A stretch of DNA of 32,894 bases, taken from contig NZ_PISD01000026.1 of NCBI RefSeq assembly GCF_002835735.1, forward strand, positions 1-32,894, written 5' to 3'. Positions 16,015 to 23,895 of the stretch are shown here, in pieces. A model generated the notes under the pieces. It had not been told where the DNA came from. It did no database searches and saw nothing but the letters and a program-made list of their open reading frames with translations. The position numbers and the translations under genes were made by a program. The stretch is from Cytobacillus horneckiae (lineage in GTDB: Bacteria; Bacillota; Bacilli; Bacillales; Cytobacillaceae). Each line of letters opens with the position of its first letter. Positions within the stretch are counted from its first letter, which is position 1.

Positions 16015-16623
16015 ATGAAAAAAATTATGCTTTTGTTGGCTGATGGCTTTGAAGCGATTGAAGCAAGTGTGTTTACTGATGTATTAGGCTGGAATCAGTT
16101 GGAGGGGGATGGAACGACAGAATTAGTGACAGTCGGACTTCATGAAAAATTAACATGTACTTGGAATTTCACTGTGCTGCCTCAATATACATTGAATGAG
16201 GTGAACCTTGAAGAGTTTGATGCGCTAGCCATTCCGGGAGGATTTGAAGAAGCTGGATTTTATCGAGATGCGTATGATATGAGATTTTTAGATGTGATTA
16301 GACATTTCAATGATAAAAATAAAATGATAGCAGCTATTTGTGTAGGCTCCTTGCCATTGGGGAAAAGCGGGATATTGGAAGGGAGAAAAGCTACAACTTA
16401 CAATCATCCAACTAGCCAAAGGCAATCACAATTAGCTGGATTTGGCGCAATTGTCATCAACGATCCAATCGTAATTGATGACAATATTATCACCTCCTAC
16501 AATCCTTCGACTGCGTTTAATGTGGCTTTTACATTATTAGAAAAATTAACTTCTCCCGAAAACTGTCAAAAGGTGAAGGAATTAATGGGGTTTACCGATA
16601 TAATTAAAATAGTACATAAATAG
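16015..16623 (+). CDS. DJ-1/PfpI (YajL/ThiJ-type) family protein
   Basis: This 202-residue cytosolic protein has the class I glutamine-amidotransferase-like fold of the DJ-1/PfpI superfamily. The conserved acidic residue E13 in DGFEAIE, PGGF near 74-77, and nucleophilic C109 in AAICVGSLPLGKSGIL are visible, as is the TYNHP segment near the expected histidine. Family members act in glyoxal/methylglyoxal detoxification, stress protection or as chaperone-like proteins; which applies here is not clear. GAAAGGGTG precedes the ATG. It is a single gene with no hairpin directly after it. Confidence 0.85.
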   Translation: MKKIMLLLADGFEAIEASVFTDVLGWNQLEGDGTTELVTVGLHEKLTCTWNFTVLPQYTLNEVNLEEFDALAIPGGFEEAGFYRDAYDMRFLDVIRHFNDKNKMIAAICVGSLPLGKSGILEGRKATTYNHPTSQRQSQLAGFGAIVINDPIVIDDNIITSYNPSTAFNVAFTLLEKLTSPENCQKVKELMGFTDIIKIVHK

Positions 16624-16704
16624 CGGTGACTTTATCGGAGAATAACTGTCAGTAAAAGCTGATTGGTTCAACTAACAATCAGTAGGGGATGGAGGCTTCA
16701 CTTT

Positions 16705-17232
16705 ATGGGTGATCGATCATTAATAGAGCACACACTTAAGCAGCTATAAGAAATTCAACAATTGAATAATGAAAAAGCACGTTTAATAAATAAGCAAAAA
16801 GACTACGAAGAAGCGATTAAACTCAAAAATAAAAAAGAAGGCAGTTTCTTTAAATTCCTCAGGTCAAAAGAACAAAAAGATTATAAAAAGGAACAAGCTA
16901 AAATAGCTGAGCGGTTAATTAAAGCTGGTCCTATAGATCAAGCTGAAATAAAGACAATAGAGTTTCAAATTGAAAAAAGTCAGGAGCAGCTGAAGGCGAC
17001 TTCTCATCTATCAGCTAAATATCATTCTGTTGATGCTTGCGAAAAGATGATAGAATATTTTGATGATGAAAGAGTAGATACTCTGAAAGAAGCATTGAAT
17101 ATTTATGAAAATGAAAAAAGGCATAATGATTCCATCAATGAAATGAGAAAACATGAAGCAGCTCAGAAAAAGCGCCATAAAGAAGAACTCGCCCGTTTAA
17201 AAAAGCTGCAAAAAAGCATCAAGGACGATTAA
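16705..17232 (+). pseudogene. Coiled-coil protein gene with an in-frame stop at codon 15
   Basis: GGAGG at 16691-16695 is 9 bases before ATG 16705, which reads MGDRSLIEHTLKQL, then TAA (16747-16749), then EIQQLNNEKARLINKQKDYE in the same frame to a stop at 17230-17232. The remainder (156 codons from a TTG at 16762) is highly charged and Lys/Glu rich with long predicted helices, for example at about 90-150 of the remainder. A CAA to TAA change would explain the stop. Because only 15 codons precede it, reinitiation at TTG 16762 could still give most of the protein. That TTG has no ribosome binding site. No known family is recognised. Confidence 0.65.
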
Positions 17233-17277
17233 AGCAAACATGCAAAATAAAAGCTGCTACACTCCTATACAAACAAA

Positions 17278-17310
17278 TAGGCAGCGAAATCATGTGATTT
17301 CAGCTGCCTA
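17278..17310. terminator. Bidirectional hairpin between convergent genes
   Basis: TAGGCAGC-GAAATCA (17278-17292) and TGATTTC-a-GCTGCCTA (17295-17310) pair almost completely with one bulged base and a 2-base tip, so the tip must open slightly. It sits between the coiled-coil gene (+) and the LURP-one gene (-); a T-rich stretch follows on the minus side. Confidence 0.7.
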
Positions 17311-17313
17311 GTA

Positions 17314-17817
17314 TTAAGAGCTTGCGGCTGCATTATTATTTTTTTGAATCGCATTGACACCCATAATGACGATTATTAATTCTTCCGTACTTAACTCGTT
17401 TGAATGATTATCCAGTTTAAAGGCAGGGACGGAAAAGAAGGAACTTACCCTATTGAATTGGGCAACGAGTTCTTCATTATGATCATAAATGTTATATTCG
17501 CGAGAAAAAATTGGTGATTCAATACGAAAATGAGCACCATTTGGCTTATAGTATGCAAATGTCTTCGTAAAGGAGAAAAGCTTTTGCTGTACGATGCCTT
17601 GCTCAATTCCTGCGGCGTCAATAACCTTCCATTTTCTCGAAAAAAAATGAACAAACATCCCTCTCATGACTTCCTGTCTGTCTAAATCAAGCAAGGACAC
17701 CTTCCTAGAAAAAGCGGTCTTTAAGTCTAACAATCCTAATTTGATAAAATCTTGATTACGAATCTCCGTTAACCCTGAAGAGAAAAAATTATCTTGAAAA
17801 TAAATTGTCTGATCCAT
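17314..17817 (-). CDS. LURP-one-related (Tubby-like fold, YxjI-type) protein
   Basis: This 167-residue soluble protein has the antiparallel-strand pattern of the LURP-one-related/Tubby-like domain: MDQTIYFQDNFFSSGLTEI at the start, a KWKVIDAAGIEQGIV strand pair, SREYNIYDHNEELVAQFNRV, and the characteristic hydrophobic C-terminal helix EELIIVIMGVNAI. The role in bacteria is unknown; membrane-lipid or cell-surface association is suspected for the fold. AAGGTGA just before ATG 17817 makes this the start; an upstream TTG at 17877 has no ribosome binding site. It is convergent with the coiled-coil gene and flanked by the hairpin at 17278. Confidence 0.75.
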   Translation of the reverse strand: MDQTIYFQDNFFSSGLTEIRNQDFIKLGLLDLKTAFSRKVSLLDLDRQEVMRGMFVHFFSRKWKVIDAAGIEQGIVQQKLFSFTKTFAYYKPNGAHFRIESPIFSREYNIYDHNEELVAQFNRVSSFFSVPAFKLDNHSNELSTEELIIVIMGVNAIQKNNNAAASS

Positions 17818-18113
17818 ATTCTTCACCTTAATTTTGTATTTCCTATTTTTACGCAATAGATTGGTAAAAAGTTTCAAATTTTTTTAATAATAGGATCGTT
17901 TAATGAAGACTAAGCAATATATCCGTCCATTCACAGAGATAAAATCAAAATATCTTCGTCAATACATGAAAAATAAGCAGTCCAGATTATGTGAAAGAGA
18001 GGAGTAAGGATGATGATAAATATAGAACATGAGATATAACAATCTTACGCTTCCATTCGAGGCCCGCCTGGTTGTTTAGTTAGGAAAAAAATTAAACTAA
18101 GGAGGGAAATATA

Positions 18114-18848
18114 ATGAATTTTGATAGTGTTGAAGGTTTCTCAGGTTGGGATTTTTCATATATTACCGAAACAGGGAGAATGGCAAGCGGCTTATTGTCA
18201 TGGTCATATGGCAGCAGGGCCAGAATTTTAATGAATGAAGCATCATCCATGCTTGATATGGGTACAGGGGGCGGTGAGTTTTTATCATATTTAAGACCAT
18301 TTCCTCCAAGCATTTGCGCAACAGAAGGCTATCAACCAAATGTAAAGATTGCAAAGGAAAGGCTTGAACCATTGGGTGTAAAGGTTAAATCGTTTGCAGA
18401 GGATACGAAAATGCCATTTGCTGATCAGCAGTTTGATTTGATTCTTAATAAACATGAATCCTATTCAGCAAAAGAAGTGAGACGCATGCTTATGAATGGG
18501 GGCGATTTCCTTACCCAGCAAGCAGGAGGAACTGACTGTGTTGAAATTAATCAAATGCTCGGTGTACCACTGAATGCTGATTTCGCTGACTGGGATTTAA
18601 ATAGTGCTGTCGCTGAAATAAAGGAGAATCATTTTGATATTCTGTTTCAGCAGGAAGAAAAAAGCCCGCAGCGATTTTACGATATAGGAGCGCTTATATA
18701 TTATTTAAAGGCGATTCCGTGGCAAATACCGGATTTTACAATAGATAAGTATCAAACCAGCTTGAATACAATTAATCAAATGATTTTAACAAAAGGCTAT
18801 TTTGAAGTATTGCAGCATCGTTTTATTATACATGCAAGAGCAATATAG
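18114..18848 (+). CDS. Class I SAM-dependent methyltransferase
   Basis: This 244-residue cytosolic enzyme has SAM motif I MLDMGTGGGEFLS at residues 46-58 and an acidic end to strand 2 (CATEGYQPN). The C-terminal half holds substrate-binding strands and FEVLQHRFIIHAR near the end. AAGGAGGG precedes the ATG with good spacing. The upstream 236 bases (17878-18113) contain a short readable frame from 18010 with a TAA at 18037 that ends in TAATG at the methyltransferase start; this is probably chance. A hairpin with arms near 18858 and 18879 follows. The substrate is unknown. Confidence 0.85.
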   Translation: MNFDSVEGFSGWDFSYITETGRMASGLLSWSYGSRARILMNEASSMLDMGTGGGEFLSYLRPFPPSICATEGYQPNVKIAKERLEPLGVKVKSFAEDTKMPFADQQFDLILNKHESYSAKEVRRMLMNGGDFLTQQAGGTDCVEINQMLGVPLNADFADWDLNSAVAEIKENHFDILFQQEEKSPQRFYDIGALIYYLKAIPWQIPDFTIDKYQTSLNTINQMILTKGYFEVLQHRFIIHARAI

Positions 18849-18857
18849 ATAGTCAAA

Positions 18858-18886
18858 GGCTGCCCTTATGAGGATTTTAGGGCGGC
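18858..18886 (+). terminator. Hairpin after methyltransferase
   Basis: GCTGCCCT (18859-18866) and AGGGCGGC (18878-18885, approximate) form an 8-bp stem with one G-U pair. It is followed by an A-rich rather than T-rich stretch, so it is a weak terminator call. Confidence 0.4.
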
Positions 18887-18957
18887 TATAAAAAAATATG
18901 AAATAAGTTTTAAAATTATTAATATAATTGTACAAACTATCTTATATTGGAGGTATT

Positions 18958-19434
18958 ATGTATCAATCTATATGGCAGTATGTTTTAGTATTTTTAGCAG
19001 CGGGGACACCGTTCATCGAGGCAATGGTCACGGTCCCGTTTGCCATCATTGCCGGACTCAACCCAGTAGTGGCATCGTTAATCGCTTTTCTCGGAAACTT
19101 AGTAACTGTAATATTGGTTGTGGTATTTTATGATTATGTTGTACGTTGGAATGCGCGCCGTCTTGAAAGCAAAGGGATTAGAAAGAAGGGTCCTTCCAAG
19201 CGCCAAGAACGCGCAAAGAGGGTATGGAATCGATTCGGGCTACCTGGTTTATCTATTGCAGGACCTTTTCTCATTAGTTCTCATGTAACGATATTTATGG
19301 CGCTTGCCCTTGGAGCATCAAAGCAGGCAGCAATCTCTTGGATGGCCATTAGCCTAGCTCTTTGGACAATATTAGCTGCTGCTGCCACATCTTTTGGGTT
19401 TGACTTAGTTTCTAAGACGATCACAGCTGAATAA
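18958..19434 (+). CDS. Small multidrug export (Sm_multidrug_ex, COG2426) family protein
   Basis: This 158-residue membrane protein has about four hydrophobic segments, starting VFLAAGTPFIEAMVTVPFA with the conserved PFIE motif. A basic loop (residues about 60-95, rich in Arg and Lys) and a second PFLISSHVTIF segment follow. The family was named for drug export but its function is not well established. GGAGGT (18949-18954) precedes ATG 18958; an upstream TTG at 18928 would start before it. A terminator at 19441 separates it from the DUF368 gene, so the two are separate transcripts despite being adjacent. Confidence 0.8.
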   Translation: MYQSIWQYVLVFLAAGTPFIEAMVTVPFAIIAGLNPVVASLIAFLGNLVTVILVVVFYDYVVRWNARRLESKGIRKKGPSKRQERAKRVWNRFGLPGLSIAGPFLISSHVTIFMALALGASKQAAISWMAISLALWTILAAAATSFGFDLVSKTITAE

Positions 19435-19440
19435 GACAAT

Positions 19441-19468
19441 CCTCCGCTATTAGCAGGAGGTTTTTTTT
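19441..19468 (+). terminator. Rho-independent terminator
   Basis: CCTCC (19441-19445) and GGAGG (19456-19460) pair, with partial internal pairing of GC bases, followed by eight T. It lies 6 bases after the stop codon. Confidence 0.8.
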
Positions 19469-19549
19469 GTTAATGTATCCGGGATTCGCAATTACTCTTT
19501 ACTATATAGTACAATAAGTTAAGCTTTACAGTTTTTTTGGAGGTACAAT

Positions 19550-20368
19550 ATGCATTGGAAAAATATCATTAAAGGTACAGCGATGGGCACAGTTGAGACT
19601 GTACCAGGTGTAAGCAGCAGTACGATTGCCATGCTGCTTGGGATTTATGAAAAGTTAATCGAGGCAATCAATTCATTAACAACAAAAGAATGGAAAAAAG
19701 GCTTAATGTTTCTAATTCCGGTTGTCTTCGGAATTGGAATAGGGTTTTTATTATCTATCCGAGTTGTAGATTACTTTTTAACCTGGTATCCAATCCAAAC
19801 CCATTACTTTTTTATAGGGTTAATTATAGGAATGCTTCCGTTTATTTGGAAATCCGGGCTTGAAGGGCTAAGTAAGGAAACATATGGAGCTAGCCAATTT
19901 ATAATCATGCTCATTTTATTTGCTTTAGTCTCTAGTTTGAATTTCCTGCCTGATAACGAAGCAGTGATGACAAATTTGGCTGCATTTGATTATGTTTTTT
20001 TATTTTTCTCTGGGTGGCTGGCAAGTACAGCACTTGTTTTACCAGGAATAAGCGGGGCAATGATATTGATGATATTAGGTACATATAAAACAGCAACCAA
20101 TGCAATTATGGATTTAAATATACCTGTTATATTGGTGGTTGGTTTAGGTATTGTCTGCGGGATATTGATTACAGGCAAGCTAGTTCGCTATATGCTTCAT
20201 ACCCATCATGATACAACCTACTCAATTATGCTTGGCCTTATTGCAGGATCATTAGTCGTTCTGTATCCTGGTTTACCTGTTCACATTGGCACACTATTCA
20301 TCTGTATTATTTTATTGATTGCTGGCTTTTTATTATCAACCCTTATCAGTAGAAGAGGGAATTCTTAA
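19550..20368 (+). CDS. DUF368 family undecaprenyl-phosphate translocase (PopT-like)
   Basis: This is a 272-residue membrane protein with about eight to nine hydrophobic segments. It opens with the DUF368 signature GTAMGTVETVPGVSSSTIAM at about residues 9-28 and repeats a similar PGISGAMILMILG motif in the second half, the internal duplication of the family. DUF368 proteins (PopT) have been reported to carry the lipid carrier undecaprenyl-phosphate back across the membrane for cell-wall synthesis. GGAGGT precedes the ATG. It is an independent unit with terminators on both sides. The function is inherited from the family, so confidence is for the family. Confidence 0.85.
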   Translation: MHWKNIIKGTAMGTVETVPGVSSSTIAMLLGIYEKLIEAINSLTTKEWKKGLMFLIPVVFGIGIGFLLSIRVVDYFLTWYPIQTHYFFIGLIIGMLPFIWKSGLEGLSKETYGASQFIIMLILFALVSSLNFLPDNEAVMTNLAAFDYVFLFFSGWLASTALVLPGISGAMILMILGTYKTATNAIMDLNIPVILVVGLGIVCGILITGKLVRYMLHTHHDTTYSIMLGLIAGSLVVLYPGLPVHIGTLFICIILLIAGFLLSTLISRRGNS

Positions 20369-20375
20369 TTGAACA

Positions 20376-20420
20376 AAGAGTATCACACAGGCAATTTTTT
20401 TGCTCAGTGATACTCTTTTG
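20376..20420 (+). terminator. Rho-independent terminator
   Basis: AAGAGTATCAC (20376-20386) and GTGATACTCTT (20407-20417) are perfect 11-bp arms around a 20-base loop containing seven T, followed by TTT. The rest of the gap up to 20703 shows no gene; an extended -10-like TGTTAAAAT at 20650-20658 may drive the next gene. Confidence 0.75.
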
Positions 20421-20703
20421 ACAATTTTAGTACTAAATACTGCATCCAGCTTATGAGCATAAATAACGAGCCGCAAAGAAATGATAACTATGAGTTCTCA
20501 AAATTGCTTGGTTGTTTGTCTAGCTTTTGTAAGGGGTTTTTACTATTCTATCAATGCTCCTCTATTTTTTATCCCTATTTAATCCCATGTTTGTAAATTA
20601 ACGGGCAGTGACATCTCGTGTTAAAAAAGTCAGAATAATAATCAGAATATGTTAAAATTATTTTGAGGATGTTTAATACTGCTGAATAAGCGAGGACAAG
20701 GAT

Positions 20704-21654
20704 TTGAATAAACAATTAACAGAGCAATACTCACCATATTTATCTTTTAATCGAACAGAGTGGTCAGCACTCAGTCAAAGAAGTTCTATTAAGCTTGATG
20801 ACATCGACTTGCAATCATTACAAGGATTAAACGAGCGGCTTTCATTATCAGAGGTGGAAGAGATCTATTTGCCGTTGTCACAGTTATTAAACCTTTACTA
20901 TTTGAATGCAAAGAATATACATAAAGAGAGCAATCAGTTCCTGCAAATGGAAACGAAAAAAGTCCCTTTCATTATTGGAATCGCTGGTAGCGTTGCCGTT
21001 GGAAAAAGCACAACTGCGAGAATGATCCAATATTTGATTTCAAGATGGGAGGTTCAGCCCAAGGTCGATTTAGTGACGACAGACGGCTTTCTTTATCCGA
21101 ATGAAGTTCTTGAATCTAAAGGGCTAATGAAGAAGAAAGGATTTCCTGAAAGTTATGATATTGGCAAGCTGTTTCGCTTTTTGTCGGAGCTGAAATCTGG
21201 ACAGTCAGTAGTGACAGCACCAGTGTATTCTCACTTAACTTACAATATTGTTTCGGACAAGGTTCAAACGATTGAAGAGCCGGATATTGTCATTGTTGAA
21301 GGCATCAATGTCCTCCAGCCGCCTAAATACGTAAAACGGAAGGAAAAACCTTTTGTATCCGATTTCTTCGATTTCTCAATATATATTGATGCAGAAGAAA
21401 TGAATATAGAAAATTGGTACAAAGAAAGATTTAAATTGCTAAGAAGCACAGCCTTTAAAAATCCGAAATCATACTTTAATAAATTTACAAAGCTAACTGA
21501 GCGCGATGCTCTTGAGGTTGCCAATCGCATCTGGAAAGAAACAAACCGTATGAACCTGAAAAAAAATATCCTCCCAACGAAAAACAGAGCTGACCTCATT
21601 ATCGAAAAAGGGGAAGGCCACGCAGTAACCAAAGTACAAGTTCGAAAACTATAA
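20704..21654 (+). CDS. coaA: Type I pantothenate kinase (CoaA)
   Basis: This 316-residue cytosolic kinase phosphorylates pantothenate, the first step of coenzyme A synthesis. It has the P-loop GSVAVGKST at residues 95-103 after PFIIGIA, the TTDGFLYPNEVL segment, the PVYSHLTYNIV segment that binds pantothenate, and IVIVEGINVLQ. Length and order match bacterial type I PanK (about 310-320). The start is a TTG at 20704 with GAGG at 20692-20695; no nearer ATG is in frame. A terminator follows at 21661. CoaA is usually sensitive to CoA feedback. Confidence 0.95.
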   Translation: MNKQLTEQYSPYLSFNRTEWSALSQRSSIKLDDIDLQSLQGLNERLSLSEVEEIYLPLSQLLNLYYLNAKNIHKESNQFLQMETKKVPFIIGIAGSVAVGKSTTARMIQYLISRWEVQPKVDLVTTDGFLYPNEVLESKGLMKKKGFPESYDIGKLFRFLSELKSGQSVVTAPVYSHLTYNIVSDKVQTIEEPDIVIVEGINVLQPPKYVKRKEKPFVSDFFDFSIYIDAEEMNIENWYKERFKLLRSTAFKNPKSYFNKFTKLTERDALEVANRIWKETNRMNLKKNILPTKNRADLIIEKGEGHAVTKVQVRKL

Positions 21655-21660
21655 ACATGC

Positions 21661-21692
21661 AGATGCTCCTTTGACAAGGGGCATCTTTTTTT
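21661..21692 (+). terminator. Rho-independent terminator of coaA
   Basis: AGATGCTCC (21661-21669) pairs with GGGGCATCT (21678-21686) with one G-U pair, around an 8-base loop, followed by seven T. Confidence 0.85.
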
Positions 21693-21777
21693 CTGATTGG
21701 CGCTGTAGCGGACTCCCTGCACAAACTTAGAGCCCCCGCCAACGATACCTATTTTTAAAAATAATTTCACCAAATGA

Positions 21778-21841
21778 TTGACAGAGCATATGATAAGGAT
21801 ATATAGTTAGTTACATAACCAACTAACCATGTAACTAACTA
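21778..21841 (+). promoter_or_regulatory. Promoter and perfect operator of GntR-ABC operon
   Basis: TTGACA (21778-21783) is a perfect -35, with a -10 like TATATA at 21800-21805 (16-base spacing). TAGTTAGTTACAT (21804-21816) and ATGTAACTAACTA (21829-21841) are exact 13-bp inverted arms around AACCAACTAACC. The operator overlaps the -10 and the start of transcription, as expected for repression by the encoded GntR protein. Confidence 0.75.
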
Positions 21842-21888
21842 ACGCAGTTGAATTAAAATTTCATCTCGGATGAAAAGGAGGTTTATTG

Positions 21889-22263
21889 ATGCGGACATCA
21901 TTAGATGAGAACAAGCCGATTTTCCAGCAGATTAGAGAGATGATTGAAGATGACATCGTCAATGGAGAGCTTAAAGAAGGAGAGCAGGTTCCTTCCACTA
22001 ACCAGCTTGTTGCTCATTATAAAATTAATCCTGCTACTGTATTGAAAGGTTTTACTCAATTAGTTGACGCAGGTATTTTGTATAAGAAAAGGGGAGTAGG
22101 CATGTTTGTTGCAGTAGGGGCATATCAAACATTGAGGGAAACGCGAAAGCAAGTTTTTCAAGAGCAATACGTTTGGAGCATGCTCCAAGAGGCAGATAAG
22201 CTTGGAATTACCGTTGAAGAAGTTCAAAAAATGATTAATACAATGAAAGGAAGAGATCAATAG
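21889..22263 (+). CDS. GntR-family regulator, YtrA subfamily
   Basis: This 124-residue repressor has the GntR winged helix at about residues 5-75: PIFQQIREMIEDDIVNGELK, EQVPSTNQLVAHYKINPATV, LKGFTQLVDAGILYKKRGVG. Only a short C-terminal tail follows, as in the YtrA subgroup. AAGGAGG (21875-21881) fixes the ATG at 21889; a TTG three bases earlier is less likely. Its TAG stop overlaps the next GTG start by one base. The exact inverted repeat at 21804-21841 is the probable binding site, so the operon is likely autorepressed until an envelope or drug signal acts. Confidence 0.92.
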   Translation: MRTSLDENKPIFQQIREMIEDDIVNGELKEGEQVPSTNQLVAHYKINPATVLKGFTQLVDAGILYKKRGVGMFVAVGAYQTLRETRKQVFQEQYVWSMLQEADKLGITVEEVQKMINTMKGRDQ

Positions 22264-23138
22264 TGAATCATGTGATAAAAGCAAACGAAGTTTCACTTAC
22301 TTATAATTATACAAATAGAGTACTAAAGAGTGTTTCATTTGAATTGGAAGGCAATAAGATATATGGGCTTCTCGGCAGAAATGGGGCTGGAAAAACTTCT
22401 TTATTATCTGTCCTTTCAGCATTTACAAAACCTTCATATGGTTCAATAACAATCGATGGAGAAGAAATCTTTGAGAATAGCAAGCTTACAGAGAAAATCG
22501 TTTTTGTTCGCGATATTAATTTAGAAGTTGAAAAACAGAGATTGAAGAAATATATTCAAGAAATCAGTGTTTTTCGTCCGCTATTTGACCATAAGTATGC
22601 TGATTATTTAATTAAACGCTTTAGACTGCCAACAGATCAAGCGGTATCGAAGCTTTCGCGGGGGATGCAGTCTGCGCTCCATGTTATCATCGGTCTTGCA
22701 AGCAGAGCGCCGATCACTATATTTGACGAAGCATATTTAGGAATGGATGCCCCAGCACGCGAAATCTTTTATGAAGAGGTGCTAAATGATTATATGGAGC
22801 ATCCACGAACGTTTATCCTTTCTACACATTTAATTTCTGAAATGGAATCGATGTTTGAAGAGGTATTGATTATTGACCAAGGCAAGCTGATTCTTCATGA
22901 GGAAGCGGATGTTCTTCGTGAACGCGGGACATCAATTACTGGTTCAGCAGAAGTGGTTGACCAATTTACGGCAGGGAAAAAAATATTAAAAGAACAAAGC
23001 CTTGGCGGAACTAAGAAAGTCATGATATATGAGGAATTATCAGCTAAGGAGAGGGAGCATGCGAGGCAAGTGCATCTTGAATTAGGACCTATCACATTGC
23101 AGGAACTTTTTATTCATTTAACGAAGGAGGAAGAATGA
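22263..23138 (+). CDS. ABC transporter ATP-binding protein (YtrB-like)
   Basis: This 291-residue cytosolic ATPase has Walker A GRNGAGKT at 38-45, a variant signature LSRGMQ at 131-136 in place of LSGGQ, Walker B ITIFDE at 151-156, and the H-loop histidine in LSTHL near 189. The LSRGMQ form is usual in the YtrB/BcrA-like group of exporters. A C-terminal part of about 70 residues lies beyond the ATPase core. The start is GTG 22263, overlapping the GntR stop; the ATGATG at 23135 shows overlap with the permease. It is expected to power the permease encoded next, in an envelope-stress or antibiotic-export context. Confidence 0.9.
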   Translation: MNHVIKANEVSLTYNYTNRVLKSVSFELEGNKIYGLLGRNGAGKTSLLSVLSAFTKPSYGSITIDGEEIFENSKLTEKIVFVRDINLEVEKQRLKKYIQEISVFRPLFDHKYADYLIKRFRLPTDQAVSKLSRGMQSALHVIIGLASRAPITIFDEAYLGMDAPAREIFYEEVLNDYMEHPRTFILSTHLISEMESMFEEVLIIDQGKLILHEEADVLRERGTSITGSAEVVDQFTAGKKILKEQSLGGTKKVMIYEELSAKEREHARQVHLELGPITLQELFIHLTKEEE

Positions 23139-23854
23139 TGTCTGAAAAAAAATCGTTTATAGCGGCAAAATCCATTATTAAGACAACTGGCAACTGGATG
23201 CTTTGGTATATAAGCATTTTAGTTTTTATTCAAATAATATTCGGAATTATTTTAGTAGCTTTTGGTTACGATAAGAATGGAATGCCCTTTTTGGATGGAG
23301 AAACGTCCTGGACGATCATTCATACCGTCTCTAACTCCGCCAATATATACTTCCTTGTCACTGGCATCCTCTCCCTAGGTACTTTACTAAAATATTATAT
23401 TTCTAATGGTGTCACACGAAGAGACTTTTTTAGAGCAACAATTATATCTATGTTTACATTAACGATTGGATTAACCTTAATTGTATCTGTGCTATATGGC
23501 ATTGAAACCATTATTTATTCAATGAATGGCTGGATACGTGATGTATCTGTTAACTTTATGTATTTTGTTAAAATGGCAGTGGAATTGAGCATCTACTTTT
23601 TAATTGGAATGTTTATTTCTGCAGGATTTAACCGTTTAGGCGTGATTTTAGGAGTGGGGATTTGTTTCCTTTCAGTCCCGATTATTATTATTTACAGTGT
23701 GGTATGGGGTGAATTAGTTGATTTGCCATTGTTAGGAGTATTGCAGTTTGGGGGTATTCATTTTGCATTTGCTCTGTTAGGAAGTCTAGCTATTTTGGTG
23801 ATCCTTTGTTATTTCATTCGCTCGCTAACAAAAAACATCCCGGTCAAAGCATAA
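23138..23854 (+). CDS. ABC transporter permease of the GntR-linked operon
   Basis: This 238-residue membrane protein has about six hydrophobic segments and a KYYISNGVTRRDFFRATIIS segment after the second helix. That segment is typical of ABC-2 type permeases in GntR-ATPase-permease operons. The ATGs at 23135 and 23138 are adjacent; AAGGAGG at 23124-23130 is better spaced for 23138, although 23135 overlaps the ATPase stop (ATGA). It forms the transport unit with the preceding ATPase. The substrate is unknown; peptide antibiotics are a common guess for this group. Confidence 0.82.
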   Translation: MSEKKSFIAAKSIIKTTGNWMLWYISILVFIQIIFGIILVAFGYDKNGMPFLDGETSWTIIHTVSNSANIYFLVTGILSLGTLLKYYISNGVTRRDFFRATIISMFTLTIGLTLIVSVLYGIETIIYSMNGWIRDVSVNFMYFVKMAVELSIYFLIGMFISAGFNRLGVILGVGICFLSVPIIIIYSVVWGELVDLPLLGVLQFGGIHFAFALLGSLAILVILCYFIRSLTKNIPVKA

Positions 23855-23860
23855 TAAAAG

Positions 23861-23892
23861 GGAGCAACTGCATCTTTGCAGCTGCTCCTATA
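23861..23892. terminator. Bidirectional terminator
   Basis: GGAGCAACTGC (23861-23871) and GCAGCTGCTCC (23878-23888) pair with one mismatch around a 6-base loop. A T-rich tract follows on the plus side, and the minus side also runs into T-rich sequence. It serves the permease and the convergent O-methyltransferase. Confidence 0.75.
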
Positions 23893-23895
23893 TTT

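Noticed and set aside
4932..17232. Genetic code change or stop suppression to explain the in-frame stops
   Set aside because: TAA, TAG and TGA all occur as lesions in suspected pseudogenes while the same codons end many intact genes properly. Simple nonsense mutation is the better explanation.
18010..18114. Short plus frame with TAA at 18037 that ends in TAATG at the methyltransferase start
   Set aside because: It has a GGAGTAAGG start signal but is only about 34 codons, has an internal stop and no recognisable content. Probably chance overlap with the ribosome binding site region.
21264..21773. Long minus-strand frame antisense to coaA
   Set aside because: coaA is unambiguous and the antisense frame has no start signal or known motif.
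22263..23138. Defective ABC ATPase because the signature is LSRGMQ instead of LSGGQ
   Set aside because: This variant is usual in YtrB-like ATPases, and Walker A, Walker B and the H-loop are intact.
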